Part shown: piece after piece, positions 1 to 11,800 of the stretch
Layout of the letters: each line of letters starts with the position of its first letter
How positions within the stretch are numbered: position 1 is the stretch's first letter
DNA from: Ligula intestinalis
Taxonomy: Eukaryota > Platyhelminthes > Cestoda > Diphyllobothriidea > Diphyllobothriidae
Direction of reading: 5' to 3'
NCBI GenBank assembly: GCA_036362985.1
Contig: JAYGXS010000009.1
Coordinates: forward strand, 23,721,446 to 23,785,445
Length of the DNA stretch: 64,000 nucleotides
Position numbers and translations under genes: made by a program
The notes under the pieces: model-generated
Databases searched by the model: none
Told to the model about the DNA's origin: nothing
What the model saw: the letters and a program-made list of their open reading frames with translations, nothing else

Positions 1-876
1 CTCAGCAGCGAGACAATGACCAAATGGCGTGCCTAAGCGTGAGGCGGCTGCTCACAGATAAGGCATATAAATTTTCCAATATCTCTGCGCAAACGCATTT
101 GTGTGCTTAGCAACGGGGCATACGAGTCATGTAGCAGCCAATCAGATTCAGCCCTGAATTTAGCACGACATTTCGTACCTCGATCACGCAAATTTTGCTA
201 TTAGGGCTCTCTCATATCTGCACACGCTTAATAACATAATTGCGCCGTCAAACATCAGACGTCCTTGTTCTTTGCTGACACCGGCTCCATTAGGGCGGAA
301 GTTTGAAATTTTTTGCGAATTTCAAGTCTCTCGAGCTTACGTGTTTTTAGTCTCTATCTCAGTATAGAGGACACGCTTCTTGGAAATTATTCAAGAATTG
401 ACTATATATTTCCGTAGGTTGGATTTTTATACGTGGAGATCTCAATCCGGTCGCCCTGAAAAATTCCTCCGCTGTGAATAATTTCCAAAGTTTGGAAATT
501 GCTTCTTGGACGTGTCGATTTTGTGAATAACTCCTCTGTTCCACAAAATCTGCACATCTCCGAATTTCACGCCGAGGCTGAGTCGTTACATCACTGTGTT
601 GTTATATACCCTTATCCTAATATTGTCATAATATTTAGGATAAAAGTGACTCTCACGTTATTTCTAAGGAAATTTTATAAACAAACACATTTCATTGTAT
701 CTGTCAGGAACTCAATATTTTACTCTGACTTGCTGTAACCTGCTTGTCTCAGTAAACTTGCACTATCTGGCCAATCGATCTTCTCTCCGCCTCACTCCTA
801 CAGGCTCTTGGGTTTGGCTTCCGACTTAATTGGCAGTATCAGACGCAGGTCGTAACACAAAAAAATCTTACATAGT
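1..876. other. Unassigned sequence upstream of a retrotransposon
   Basis: No convincing coding region or RNA gene is seen here. The last part, up to about 876, may be the 5' untranslated region of the retrotransposon whose ORF1 frame opens at 877. The short open frames in both directions have no family character. Confidence 0.4.
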
Positions 877-2559
877 ATGCAGAGTTTAGATGCTACAAGT
901 CCGTTAGCACGAAATGTTTCGCCTCCGCTGGATCTCGAACCCGGGTCGCCAAATCTGGTTATTAGCGGTGTTAGCACCTCAGGCAGCCCGGCCACTTCGA
1001 CACGGGCCCTTGACAACCATATCAAGATACGACCAGAAAGTAACTGCCGATATTGCCACTTAGATAATTTTATTAATTCTCCACCTCCCGCCAAACGGCC
1101 AAGATGTCTGCTACGTTTACCGAAGTTAGACTGTGAGGACTTCGTCCTCCGCCAGGAGTTTTCGGAGATGAAGCAGGAACTTTACCACGAGGTAAATAAA
1201 CTGAAAAAAGAGATTGCCTATCTAAAAACGCATATTTCTTATAAAGCGGTTAAAACAGCTCTTGTTGGCCAAAAACCGGGGGTAAATAAAAGTACATATG
1301 CTGAGATAACCTCGGCCGGTAAACCTGAAACTCGCATATCATCTGCCAAACCAAGTAAACCAGCGGGCGTCTCACTCGATCGCAAAGAAACGAAAATAAA
1401 TCCGCAGCCTACGCCATCGTTAGTCGGCTCAGGCAGCACTAGCAATGATCTGCATTTGCGTCCTAGCGTCACATCGTTGCTTGATGCTGCACTAGAAAGC
1501 GATGATACAGAGGTCGATAAGATCATTAAGCCAAAAAAGCATAGGGCTATAAAGACTCGAAAGTCTAAACGGGCCAGGAATGCGCAGTAAGCTAACCCAA
1601 AAATCGGCACATCAGGACCCATCGAATCTAAAGTACCGGATACAGATGCCCGCTTGGTCGTAACTCGTGAGCTCGCAACAGATGCGCCAGTGAGTCACAA
1701 GCAGAATATAGTTGTAAAAGGGGCTCCAGAGATAGCGTCAACAGTTACACAAGAACGAGTTGACGCTGATGTGGATTTGGACATGTCTGTCGACACGCCT
1801 GAAACCTGCATACCGGATCATGTGTCAAGCCCACGGGCTATACCATCGTCACTCGGCTTAAGTGACACTAGCAATTATCGGGATTTGCATCCTAGCACCA
1901 AATTGTTGCTCGACTCTGCACAAGAAAGCGATGACCAAGAGGTTGACAAGATCATAACTCAAAAGTGGCATAAGCCTAAGAAAGCCAAACGGTTCACGGG
2001 TTTGCACTCAGCTTACCCAATAGCCAGTACATCAGAACCGAGTGTACCGGATCCAAGTGCTCCCTCGGCCGAAACACGTGAGCTCGCAACATATGCCCCA
2101 TTGAGTCGCAAGCAGAAAATAGTTGTAAAGGGGGCCCCATAGTCAGAGTCGTCAATTGCACAAGAACGAATTGACCATGACGTGGGTCTTATGCGAGTCT
2201 ACGCCAAACCGTTGCTAAAACCAGGCGAGTCTTTCCGCATTCTTAAGGCATTTCGAATAGGGAAGGCTCCACCAGCTCCAGAATCAATTTCTCAGCCGCG
2301 ACCTCTAAAAGTTATTTTAGAAACTGAAGCACAGGCGAAACTCTTGCTAGAGCGCAAACCATCCTTACGAAGTCTGCATTCGCAAGTTTTTTTTCAGCCG
2401 GATTACGAGTTGAAAGAGCGGAGAAAGATGAGACAGCTAATAATAGAGCTGGAGAAACGGAGAACCAATGGCGAGACAAATCTAAAAATACGAGAGGGAA
2501 AAATAGTTCAAGTCAAAAGGACATCTCTCTGGTCGAAGCCGGTAACAGTGACGGCCTAG
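877..2559 (+). pseudogene. Retrotransposon ORF1 (gag-like), two in-frame stops and an internal duplication
   Basis: One reading frame runs from 877 to 2559 (561 codons) and is interrupted only by TAA at 1588 and TAG at 2140. An N-terminal Ser/Pro-rich part is followed by a short charged heptad-like stretch (about residues 88-120, EMKQELYHEVNKLKKEIAYL), likely a coiled coil. The C-terminal part has an RRM-like fold signature (PRPLKVILETEAQAKLLLER) and a basic tail, as in chaperone-like ORF1 proteins of Jockey/CR1 elements. The middle holds two diverged copies of one segment of about 415-427 bp, roughly 1419-1845 and 1846-2186, sharing the phrases ESDD.EVDKII and RELAT.AP. It lies immediately upstream of the endonuclease frame. 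Confidence 0.7.
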
Positions 2560-3194
2560 CTGTCCCGCCACCGAAACCTAAGACATGCCCTCTTAAATTG
2601 GTCGTTTTAAATGCCAGATCACTGATTAATAAAATGCCTCTGCTCCAGACTATGGTTTTCGTCAACCGCCCAGACATTGTTATGGTAACTGAAACATGGG
2701 CATCGGACTGTGTAGCTGACTCTGAACTCTCTGTTCTAGGCTATGCATGCGTTCGGAACCATGGAAACAATGGCCATAGCGGAGGAAGCTGCATCTATAT
2801 GAAGCAGCCACTTGCATTTCTCCCGTTGGTCTATCCACAATTCACAGCAGTGGAGGAGAGCTGCTGGCTACGAATTGTTCTAAAAAACAAATACTCCTTA
2901 CTTGTTGGCTGTGTTTATCGCCCACCTAATGCCAATGCAGACTACGATCTTTGTCTTTCGCAGGCATTTCATGCCACAGCTGACTTAAATCTGAAGTATT
3001 GCTTGATTGCAGGCGATTTTAACCTTCCTGACGTGCAATTGTTTCCACCATCCGGTCCTTCAAAGTTCGAGAACTTACTTGAGGCAATAGATATCGGCAT
3101 GTGGGATCAGGTAGTCGATTTTCCCACTCGAGGAGCAAACATACTCGACCTAATATTTGTAGGGGATGCAAACCACTTTCAGTGTCATCCTTAG
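2560..3194 (+). pseudogene. Retrotransposon ORF2, endonuclease domain
   Basis: An EEP-family (apurinic-like) endonuclease that would nick target DNA to prime reverse transcription. The N-terminal LVVLNARSLINK motif, the TETW motif (catalytic Glu), the strand VGCVYRPPN and AGDFNLPD (catalytic Asp/Asn) appear in the order expected for the family. The frame is open upstream to about 2560, overlapping the end of ORF1 in another frame. A one-base change near 3180 moves the continuation (SVSSLDARGSSDYLTV, the distal Ser-Asp motif) into another frame at 3101-3562, so the ORF is broken. Confidence 0.8.
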
Positions 3195-3750
3195 ACGCAC
3201 GTGGGAGTTCAGACTATCTTACAGTTGTTAGTGAACTAGAACTGGAGGCGGATAAAACATTTTCCCAAAAGTATAGTCTTTATCATGACTTCCGATCAGC
3301 AAACACGGCTGACCTACTGGCACATCTAAACGCTCTCGACTGGTCTGAATTTTACCAATGTTTGAATGTAAATGTTTGTACCGATGCACTGTACAAAGTG
3401 CTGGATCCACTCATCCTCCACTTTGTCCCCCGTAAGAAAGTAATACATGTCAAGGATGAAGTGTACCTTCCTCTGTCTTTCCGTCGTAGGCTGCGTAAAC
3501 TCTCTCGTCGTTTGCATCGGCAGAACGACACTTCCGTTCTGCCCTTGATCACTGATCTTTGAGCAGGCTAAGAAGCTCTCCGAAGAAAAGCAGATCGCCG
3601 ATGAGGCCCACTTCGCTAAAAATCCTTCCCTTAATGTTGCGAAACTCTTTTCGCGTACAGTAAAAGCGCAGAGGAAAACGCAACACCCCATACTTCAAGA
3701 GGCTTTAGGAAACCCAATAGCTGACGCTAAGTTGACCGCCGATAGCTTCA
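3195..3750 (+). pseudogene. Retrotransposon ORF2, endonuclease-RT linker
   Basis: This continues the endonuclease end and the basic linker before the reverse transcriptase (LRKLSRRLHRQ, then KLSEEKQIADEAHF and KLTADSFNAFLSKTF). The reading frame changes near 3555 and again before the RT at about 3820. Nothing suggests an independent gene. Confidence 0.6.
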
Positions 3751-4485
3751 ATGCGTTCCTATCCAAGACGTTTAGTGAAAGCTCGTTCGCTGCACCTCCG
3801 GCTATCCGGGCTTGGCCGGGTCCCGCCCGTACTCGAAACCATAAGTTTTACCCTCTGGGACGTGACTGTAGCCATTCGTCGTTATCGTCAATGTTATAGT
3901 CCAGGAACAGATGGCGTCCCAGTTAGCCTTCTAAAAGCTGAAGCAAATGATATCTTTCCGTCTATTCTTTGTAAGGTATTTAATCTTGCTCTTGAGAGCG
4001 AAACCTTTCCTTCGTTGTGGAAGGAATCGCACATAATGCCTATTTGCAAGCATGGCCGATCGACGTCATTCGACAATTTTAGGCCAATAAATACACTTCC
4101 CGCAGCCTCGAAGATCTTGGAGACCTTGATCAAAGAAAAGATGATGCGTCACTTGACAGGGAACAACCTGCTCAATACAGCTCAACATGGCTTTCTCGAG
4201 AAACGATCTTGTGACAACTGTCAGCTCTCTTTCTTTGATTATGTGCTGCAATCTAAAGACAGCGGTTTTGCCACTTATAGCGTCTATTTTGATTTTACTA
4301 AGGCCTTTGATCGGGTCGATCATAACCTCCTCCTTCTGAAACTGGCCTCCTTCGGCATAGGTAGCAAGCCTCTGAACTTCATATCTTCCTATTTGGATGT
4401 TCGCACACAACGAGTAAAAATTTTCAATGTTATCTCCAACCCCACGCATGTGAGGAGTGGAGTTATACAGGGTAGTGTACTGGGT
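3751..4485 (+). pseudogene. Retrotransposon ORF2, reverse transcriptase (fingers/palm, first part)
   Basis: RT motifs are visible: SPGTDGVPVSLLK, the FRPI block, the AAQHGF-like block (NTAQHGFLEKRSC), catalytic motif A (FDFTKAFDRVDH) and the primer-grip region (SGVIQGSVLG). The frame then runs into foreign sequence at about 4486, where the element in the opposite orientation begins. The catalytic YADD box lies 1.4 kb downstream, after that insertion. Confidence 0.85.
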
Positions 4486-5834
4486 CAGTATCAGTATCAG
4501 TATCAGTTTATTGAGGGAAAGATAGGCGAATGCCTTTGAACTCCCTGTTGGTAACAGGATGATGTGAAATAAGTTGATACAAAGAAAAATGTAAACTTTA
4601 CGACAGCTACATGTTCCGGGAAGACAGTCTTCACAAAAATATAACAGAAAAATGCAGAAAAATATATGACTACTCGCAAATCGCGAGTAGTATAATTTGA
4701 TGCAGTGGATGTGATGAACAATGTGATTCATTTGTAAGTGATTCATTGGAATCTGATGAAGGAGTTTTCACCTTCGTTGCGTTTGCACCTGATACATGTC
4801 CAGTCTTCTCTTAAATGCATGGACACTAGTGGAGAGGACAACCTCTTCTGGAAGAGCGTTCCACGCTGAAACTATTCTGTTGGTAAAGAAAAATTTTCTT
4901 CCGTCGATCCTTCCTTTGCCCGGGCGTAGTTTAAGGGAATGCCCGCGCAAAGTTGGCGTGTTAGCCTGGGCAAAGAAATCATCAGGAACGAAACAACAAT
5001 GCAGCTTATTCATAATACGGAACGTTAATATGAGGTCCCCTCGGAGTTGTCTGTAGGTAAGGGGAAATAGGTCGAGGATTGACAGTCTGCTTTCATAGGG
5101 CAATGTTCCTAGACCTTTGACCATCTTTGTCGCTCGCCTCTGGACCTTCTCTAAGACAGTACAGTCTTTGAAAGTCCAAGGTCTCCATGCCTGTATAGCG
5201 AACTCCAGGTGCGGCCGAATGAAGCTTCCAAAGATTTTGGAAAAGCTGTCTTTTTCAAACCCTATAAAGGCTCGTCTAATCAGTTGTAACATAGATCTGG
5301 CTTACTTCACCGCCTTCGTACAGTTCAGCGTTGGTTTGAGTGAAGAAGTTATCCACACACCCAAGTCCTTCAGACTCTCAACTTGTTGCAACGGAGTACC
5401 ATTTAAAGAATAGACTTTCGTGCAGGATGCTCTTAAACTGCCGATTTGAAGAAAGTTACATTTACTAACATTGAAAGGCATAAGCCAAAGCTTTGACCAG
5501 TCCTCCAATCTGTTCAAGTTGGCTTGTAGATGGTTTTCGTCTGCCGTACTTTGGACAACTTTCCATAATTTGATGTCATCGGCGAACAAGGTGACTTCAC
5601 AGTCTAGCTCCCTGACACAGTCGTTGATGAAGACGAGGAACAATATGGGACCTAAAACTGAGCCCTGTGGGACGCCACTCACCACAGGTAAACCTGAGGA
5701 CTGCTGGCGACCGACTTGGACTCTTTGTGACCGTCCTGTCAAAAAGTGTTGGATCCATAGGAGGAGGTTCCCGCGAACGCCTGCGCTGCGCAGCTTAAGC
5801 AGCAGGCGTTGATGAGGGACGGTATCGAACGCCT
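4486..5834 (-). mobile_element. 5'-truncated CR1/Jockey-like element nested in the RT of the larger element
   Basis: Read on the minus strand, the insert begins within its own RT motif A (AFDTVPHQRLLLKL), continues through SGVPQGSVLGPILF and the FADDIK box (5302-5742), and runs on to a C-terminal block with GTLPYESRLSILDLFPL and FTNRIVSAWNALPEEVV (4768-5292). A short gap or frameshift separates the two frames. The 3' end carries an AATAAA signal followed at once by a CTGATA tandem tail (about 4486-4507), the short 3' tail expected of such elements. The junctions fit a single insertion into the older + strand RT between the codons for VLG and the CLFVND strand. Confidence 0.85.
4768..5742 (-). 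pseudogene. RT and C-terminal coding remnant of the nested element
   Basis: Two adjoining minus-strand frames (5302-5742 and 4768-5292) encode the RT palm, with FADDIKLW as the catalytic box and SLKDLGVWI as the thumb-proximal block. The C-terminal RRATKMVKG, TYRQLRGDLI and RIMNKLHCCF blocks are typical of CR1/Jockey ORF2 ends. The N-terminal endonuclease and early RT motifs are missing through 5' truncation at about 5834. Confidence 0.8.
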
Positions 5835-6771
5835 ATTTTGCCTGTTTGTCAACGACGTTTCAGATTGTTTTCAGTATGGCAGACCCTTCATGTACGCTGA
5901 TGATTTAAAAGTCGCTTATCGATATAAACCGGCAGATCCCAACATCGTGCTCGAGCTGATAAAATAGGATCTTCAGGCTTGCGCTTAGTGGTGTTGCACA
6001 CGGCGCCTCACCCTTTTATGGCAAAAATGTTTCGTTATGGTTGTTCGCGACGATCATCAAGCGGAATTAAGCATTGATGGCCACGAAATAAATGTCCCAG
6101 GAGTTATCAAGGATTTGGGCATATCCTACTCTAATAGTCTCAATTTGTCAGAGCACTGTGCCCTGATAGTCTCGAAAGCACGCCGAACCACCGGATTTAT
6201 CCTTAGAAATTTTAAGACTATCAAGGTTAGAACTAGCCTTTATAATATGTACGTGAGACCTTGTCTTGAATACTGCTCGTCCCTATTCGGTCTTCTGTGC
6301 ACTAGTGAACGGAAGGAAATAGAATCGGTGCAGCACTTCTTCACTAGAAGAGTTTTCACTACAGAACACCGTGACTTAGCCTACCAACAAAGGTGCGAAC
6401 TTATAAAGCTGGATCCCCTGTGGCTTCGTCGATTGCAGAAGGGTCTATTGTTGCTGTTTAAACTTTTGAATGGTCAAACCTTGAATCCTCTTAGTACAAT
6501 AAGGCAGCTTGAGCACTCTCGACGCGATAGTCATCGAGACATATTTTTATTTCTTCCTATGGCACGTACAGTTAAGTACCGGCAATTCTTTTCAGTAAAC
6601 GCCATATCAATCTGGAATAAGCTGCCCAAAAGTATTCAAACCCAGCAAAGCTATTCTATGGTTAAGAGAGCTATAACTAGTTTTCTACATTCAGGACAAC
6701 TTTCACGATGGAATCTCTCTTTCACTCTGATGGCGTTCGTGATCGTTGAACCCCGCCAGGCTTCATGCTGA
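5835..6771 (+). pseudogene. RT second part and C-terminus of the outer retrotransposon
   Basis: The sequence after the nested insertion restarts with CLFVNDVSDCF and the YADDLKVAY box, followed by a stop near 5968. The frame 6037-6771 continues with PGVIKDLGISYS, RPCLEYCSSLFG, KEIESVQHFFTRRVF and NAISIWNKLPKSIQ, which are standard C-terminal blocks of Jockey/CR1 ORF2. It is non-functional because of the insertion and the stops. Confidence 0.8.
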
Positions 6772-7750
6772 AGATAATGCTGCTGAAGCAGCAGCCCGCA
6801 GTCTGCGAACCCTTCAGCCGATAGCGCGCAACTTTTGCCGACAACCATTGAAGGAAGACTGAGAACCCTGTGTTCTTGTGCCAACCCTCTCCGTCTGGAA
6901 CTAATGTTTTGAAACGATATGAAACAGTTCTCCTGCTGATAAGTCAACTCAGCTTACAACTGTAAATTTATTCCGTTTGTATCATACCTTTGAAGGCAGG
7001 TTTTTTTCACTTGAAACAAACTCCCTATCTCGCCCAGTATTGACAAAACATAAAACCTGAAACAAAACCAGTGCTGGCTGCAACATAGGGAGTTTGTTTT
7101 AGGTTTTTTCCGGTCTTCGAGGTGTTGGAAGGCGCCCAAGAGGTGCATTACCAACTCTTTACAATTGCCTGTAAACTGGCATAATAAACATATTATATTA
7201 TTATTATTATTAACAACGCGAAATGATGTGTCGGGCGTGTATGTTTGATCAGCTCCGCCCAAACACCGGTCCTGTATGCAATGGGATTCTGGTAAGCAAT
7301 CTGCCATTAACACGGTTTTCGCACCATGCAGAATCACCTCACTATTCACGTGTGTCCAGTGTTAAACGTAGTCCTAGTGGTAGGAGTATAGCCTAACCGC
7401 ATATCAGCCTTTCTGAGGCGTCATGCCTGCGACCGACTGCGAACAATGATTCCTTTGTCAATGCGGACTGCCTCAACGTCTTTGCATCTTCGCGATGACT
7501 ATCCCCACGTAGTGACCATAACCACTGGACAGGACACACACGCACGCGAGGCTACGCGCGTGCCCAACTGGTCCCAGTTCCTCAAGAGCCACAAAGGTGC
7601 ATCACGCAGTAGGTAATCTTATCCCGACAAGCCCAATCTTGCAACAAGCGAACGCGCTTGAAAATCACTCATAAGCAACTGTCACCTCTCAGAGGGTGAT
7701 TTGCAACATGGACTGCGAGGACGCTGCTAGTCCGCCCATTTACTAGGCTT
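6772..7750. other. Intergenic sequence, nothing recognised
   Basis: It holds a short AT-rich TTATTATTATTATTATT stretch near 7196. No supported gene, RNA or terminal repeat was found. Part of it may be 3' untranslated sequence of the preceding retrotransposon. Confidence 0.4.
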
Positions 7751-7753
7751 TGC

Positions 7754-7950
7754 CTAGAGACGGGGACACACAGCGCGCTGGAGATCAGTCAGTGGCACAA
7801 CTGCCACCTGAGATAGCAACTCCAGATTTTGTGCGCAAAAAAAACTCCTCCGGGTGGATTCCAAAGTTACGCCTTTCTTATTGTGTTCTTCCTTGGAGAT
7901 TCCAAAGGGCGTAATAAGACAGTGACACAACAAAAAAACCACCGTGCCAA
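7754..7950. repeat. Dispersed repeat family R1, copy 1
   Basis: The signature is GGTGGATTCCAAAGTTACG, then a TTCTTATTGTGTTCTTCC block, GATTCCAAAGGGCGTAAT and GTGACACA. It recurs at about 20370-20530, 21460-21545 and 30385-30455. It ends abruptly at the TA before the Tigger-like element at 7953, so the DNA element may have inserted into it. No coding potential is seen. Confidence 0.6.
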
Positions 7951-7952
7951 TA

Positions 7953-8853
7953 CAGTAGTCGCCGGTTATTAAGCCCACGGTTAATGGGCCCAGCCGCGTA
8001 TTAAGCCCAAATCAGCCTGGGACGGAATTTTACATAGCAAAATCCGCCGGCCAATAAGCCCAGGTTGCGAACAGAATAGAATGAGATTCCCATCTCTCTG
8101 TGTGCGCAACTGGTTACCTAATTTTGGTGAAGAAGGGCACAATAGAAAACTGCTGGCGAAAAGGCGGTTTTAAAACCCCTTATGTTGTTGCTGCTCCTGA
8201 TGTTGGTTCTGCCGATGTGGTGCCTCCTCCGCCTGGAATCGATGAGGAAGATTTTCTTAAGCGAGTGGACATCGATGCAGATTTTGAAGTCACTGATGAA
8301 ACAAGCGGGGAAGATTTTGAGCAGAACTTTGTCAATGAAATCATTCAGAAGGAAGAAGGGAAGAATGGAGGAGAAGCATATGAGGAAGTTGTTGTTGATG
8401 ATGATGATGATGAGGAGGAGGAGGAGGAGGAGGAGGAGGAGGAGGAGGACAAAGAGCCAGTTCACACTGCTGCACAGATGAGAGCTGCACTCTACACTCT
8501 GCAACTCGGTCTACAGGCATCAGATTTCACAAAATTGGACGATTTCTGATGCCTGAAGAAGGATATCAAAGAGCACTCGCGAGTGAATTTTCCTCCAAAA
8601 CAACTGACAATAGACCGCTTTTTTAAACTAGTCGCAAATCAATTTTTGTTTTTGTTATTATGTAAAATACAGGCAAACAGCATTCTTTTTTGTACATAAC
8701 CAAGTTTTACACCTAATACAGTACGTATGTAATGTATAGTGCCTATCCTGCGTTTGCTAATCAAGAACTATGACTCTCCGGTTAGTACGTCCGTCGCTTA
8801 TTAAACACAATTTGGTCTGGGCCCGAGGTGAGCTTCATAACCGGCGACTACTG
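7953..8853 (+). mobile_element. pogo/Tigger-like DNA transposon remnant with terminal inverted repeats
   Basis: The left end CAGTAGTCGCCGGTTAT and the right end ATAACCGGCGACTACTG are perfect inverted repeats for 17 bp with weaker similarity further in. TA dinucleotides flank both ends (7951-7952 and 8854-8855), as expected for the Tc1/mariner/pogo superfamily target duplication. The 0.9 kb interior encodes only the C-terminal tail of a transposase (8100-8549). This is therefore a deletion derivative that could move only with a transposase supplied in trans. Confidence 0.85.
8100..8549 (+). pseudogene. C-terminal fragment of a pogo/Tigger transposase
   Basis: The frame opens with VKKGTIENCWRKGGF, close to the block that follows the DDE catalytic domain in Tigger/jerky-type transposases. 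An acidic tail with an uninterrupted Asp/Glu run follows (about residues 99-117, coded by GAT/GAG repeats). The DNA-binding and catalytic DDE regions are absent. The frame sits wholly inside the inverted repeats at 7953 and 8853. It is not expected to be active. Confidence 0.7.
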
Positions 8854-8855
8854 TA

Positions 8856-11800
8856 CTTAGAACTTGATTTTATTTGTTGCAGAGATTTACTGTAATATGT
8901 TCGTTGGATGAGGCTGGAGTTTACCTTAGCACTAGAAACAGAATTGATCTCCACACCTTTTTTGCCTAGGCGCCGTCTGATCCAGACGGCTGTCAGGAAA
9001 AACTAAATTTTGGTAGCCAAACCCAGTCGATCAGGTGCGAACGTGCCACCGCCTTCGTGAAAGCTGCTCGGTCCTTGAGCCATAGGCTGCTGAGTCGAAG
9101 TGGCGGGCAAGTTATGTGCAACATCGTTCTAATGCTGGATACTAGCTAAAGGCTTTTTGACGGAGAAGAGTCCAGCCGAAAACAAAGTCTCAATGGAAGG
9201 CAAGTGCCCTTAGAAGCGCGTGTAAGTCGCTGCGTAGTTGGGCGTCGCTCGGAAACGTAGATTGCGGCACTCCGTAATAGTAGTAGTAGTAGTAGTGGCA
9301 AAAGATGTCTACTTATGTTCATAGAGCGCAATCAGGTCATGTATGGTGGGAAAAGTGACACGGTTTGGTACGAAGTAGCCGCAAATGTCACCGCGACAGT
9401 GCATCTTGTCGTGCACTCGGGTTCCTAGCAGATGGACAGCGCCAGTATTCGAGACTGCAAACTAGGCCAACGAGTCCTGACAGGAGGAGCAAAGGATCTG
9501 TCTCGTCGCGACTAGAATTGTACCAGGCGTCCAGTGAGGTTGGTCGACCGTCCTCTACGCCGACGTAGTTAGTTGGTATATACCCACATGACATTTCGAC
9601 CGTCATCTTTGGGGAGGCCTACTACGTGAGGTTGGTGCAGGGCCGGTGACCTGCGCAGAGAACATAATCTTCCTCTGCAGCCACCGCGGTAAGATAGCTG
9701 GTTCCACCGTCTATAGGCGGCAGAAAAACGTCAGACATTGACAGGGGCTGTGTGTGCGTGGGGGCGACGTACAGAAATGAAGAAAAATTCTAAATTTTCA
9801 TTGAAAAGTATGCGCAAGGAGATCGCGCAAACAGGGTCAGATGTGCGCGCCAAAGAATTTGGTGAGAGGGAGAATGGACGTGATGCATAGCGCAGGTGGC
9901 CTTGTAAGAGGGGGACGTTGCAGGATTGAGGTGCGGATCCCGATCGTACCATGTGCAAATTACACGCTCTTCATAAGGAATTTTGGAAATGAGTAGTCTT
10001 TGAGGCGCCAAATGTGGGGATCAGAGAGTGCTACGACCCGTATCTGCCACTGCTCTCGGCTCATGTCTCTGATGTTGAATCCGCGATGGATCTCAAAACG
10101 TCAGGCGAATAAAAGTATTGTACTAGCGATGGAGTCGTCTTCTTCTCAGCGCCATATTTGTTATACGAGTAGACCGGGTCAACTTTCCGTCGCCTGCGTT
10201 GCATGATGTGGGGAACACTGGACAGAAGGAAATTGGTAAACTTCGCGCATTGTCAGTGACCTACTAGAGCGGTAGAGGACGTCTGCTTCGGCAAAAGGGT
10301 GTAAGTGTCTCCGCTATTCGTGTACTTCACTGGCGAGCTCGGCTGACTTGGAGACCTAGTCAACGCCGAATGTACTGTTCATTTACCTTGTACACACCAA
10401 GCAATAGGCTGGTTAACTAGAAGCATTCGCCTATGGGTCTGAAGAAGATGGGGTTAAGAAGGCGAGTTGAACGGCTGGTTTTCCCGTTGCGAACACAGGC
10501 AGTCTGTTGGAAATGCACCGATTCCCACGATTACTCGTCCTACAGAAAGGCCGCCGAGCGCAACACCTTGCCGCTGTCATCAGAGCGCGCACCTTGGCTA
10601 TCGATTTTTCGTCATAGCTGATTGGTCCCCCGTCGCTGACGCCTGCTCATGGAGCGGACTGAATAAGTACCCAGCAGCCTACTGTAAGACTGACTTGTAG
10701 TGACTTGCTTGACATCTACTGTGAGAACACACTTCTCACCCTGGCCGATTGACTTCTCTTGTTCTTTCATGCGGGCTAGCTTAGAGTTCTTGATTATAAC
10801 AAATACCAGGCGCGGATCTTTACACAGTCGGAAGGTGAAATGAGAGCGTAGCACCTTGAGAGACTTGCGAAGCGTATAAGTGTCGTCTTCGTAGGTCACC
10901 GAAGACGCCACCATCACTGGCATCGACTGAGAGCAGGTTCATACACCATGGGCAACCGTCGAGAAGACCTTTTTCCCATCCTAATTTCACCTATGATGGG
11001 GAGTGCTGTTCTGACTAGCTCGCGTCGAATTGAACTTTCCTGAAGTCCAACAGCCGTTGATCTCGACGCCTGGGAACAGCCAATCACAGTTGCAGCATAG
11101 ATGCCTTCTGGGCCGGCGACGAATAGCGAGCGTGCACGCGTAAACGTATAGGAGTTAAGGCTAAGACGGTTAACCCTAACACCTACAATCTTCCAGGCCC
11201 GGTTCCTTAGGAGATTGGAGAAGTCTTGGAAGGCCAGAGTAGAAGAGATAGTTTATTGTGTAAACAAAGGAATGGAGAATAGATGTAGAGAAGTTGGACT
11301 TCGGAGCACACCTCATTCCGCTGGAGTGCCGAGTGACGTCTGGTGGCCGAGAGTGGGGAAAAAGGGACTTGTTCGACTGGTGCTTGGCGGCCGCGAGAAC
11401 CTAGACACGTGTGTGCGTCCGAGTGGAAGTAGGTCAAGTCTCTGCAGGTCAGCGCGACTGGAAGCGCTGACTGACGTATTGGATGACCTTGAGGCAGCTG
11501 GCGTTGAACAGTAACGCCGGACAAAGCAATAGAGAAGCTGGGACGGCAGAGACCGCTAAAAACGCTTGCTATCTGGGCCGCGGGGATTTCCTGCAATCAT
11601 GTCGCACTTCGGATCACGCCGCTCTAGCGGAAGGTCGAGCTCTCCGTAGTCAATCTTCTTTCCTATTATGGTTCGTCCCTCTGTGTACACAATATACTGT
11701 TCCTAACACACTGGCTTTTCCAAGACTTCTTCTCTACTAAGTAACCATGGTCTGAAGATCGCAGTTTCTAGGGTTTAACTTACTTACCCCCGGCATATGT

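Larger units (their letters stand above)
877..6771 (+). mobile_element. CR1/Jockey-like non-LTR retrotransposon, decayed and split by a second element
   Basis: The order is ORF1 (877-2559), an apurinic-type endonuclease domain (about 2598-3180), a reverse transcriptase (about 3751-4480, resuming at about 5835) and a C-terminal region ending near 6771. This order is typical of CR1/Jockey-group elements. The coding frame changes near 3180, 3555 and 3820. At about 4485 the RT is interrupted just after the motif VIQGSVLG by an opposite-strand element. It resumes at about 5835 with CLFVNDV and the YADD catalytic box. The copy is therefore dead. It lies outside the AP-3 delta gene, downstream of its stop. 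CR1 versus another Jockey-group clade cannot be settled without a phylogeny. Confidence 0.85.

Noticed and set aside
8182..8504. Overlapping frames in both directions across the acidic repeat
   Set aside because: Shadows of the GAT/GAG repeat within the transposase tail at 8100-8549.
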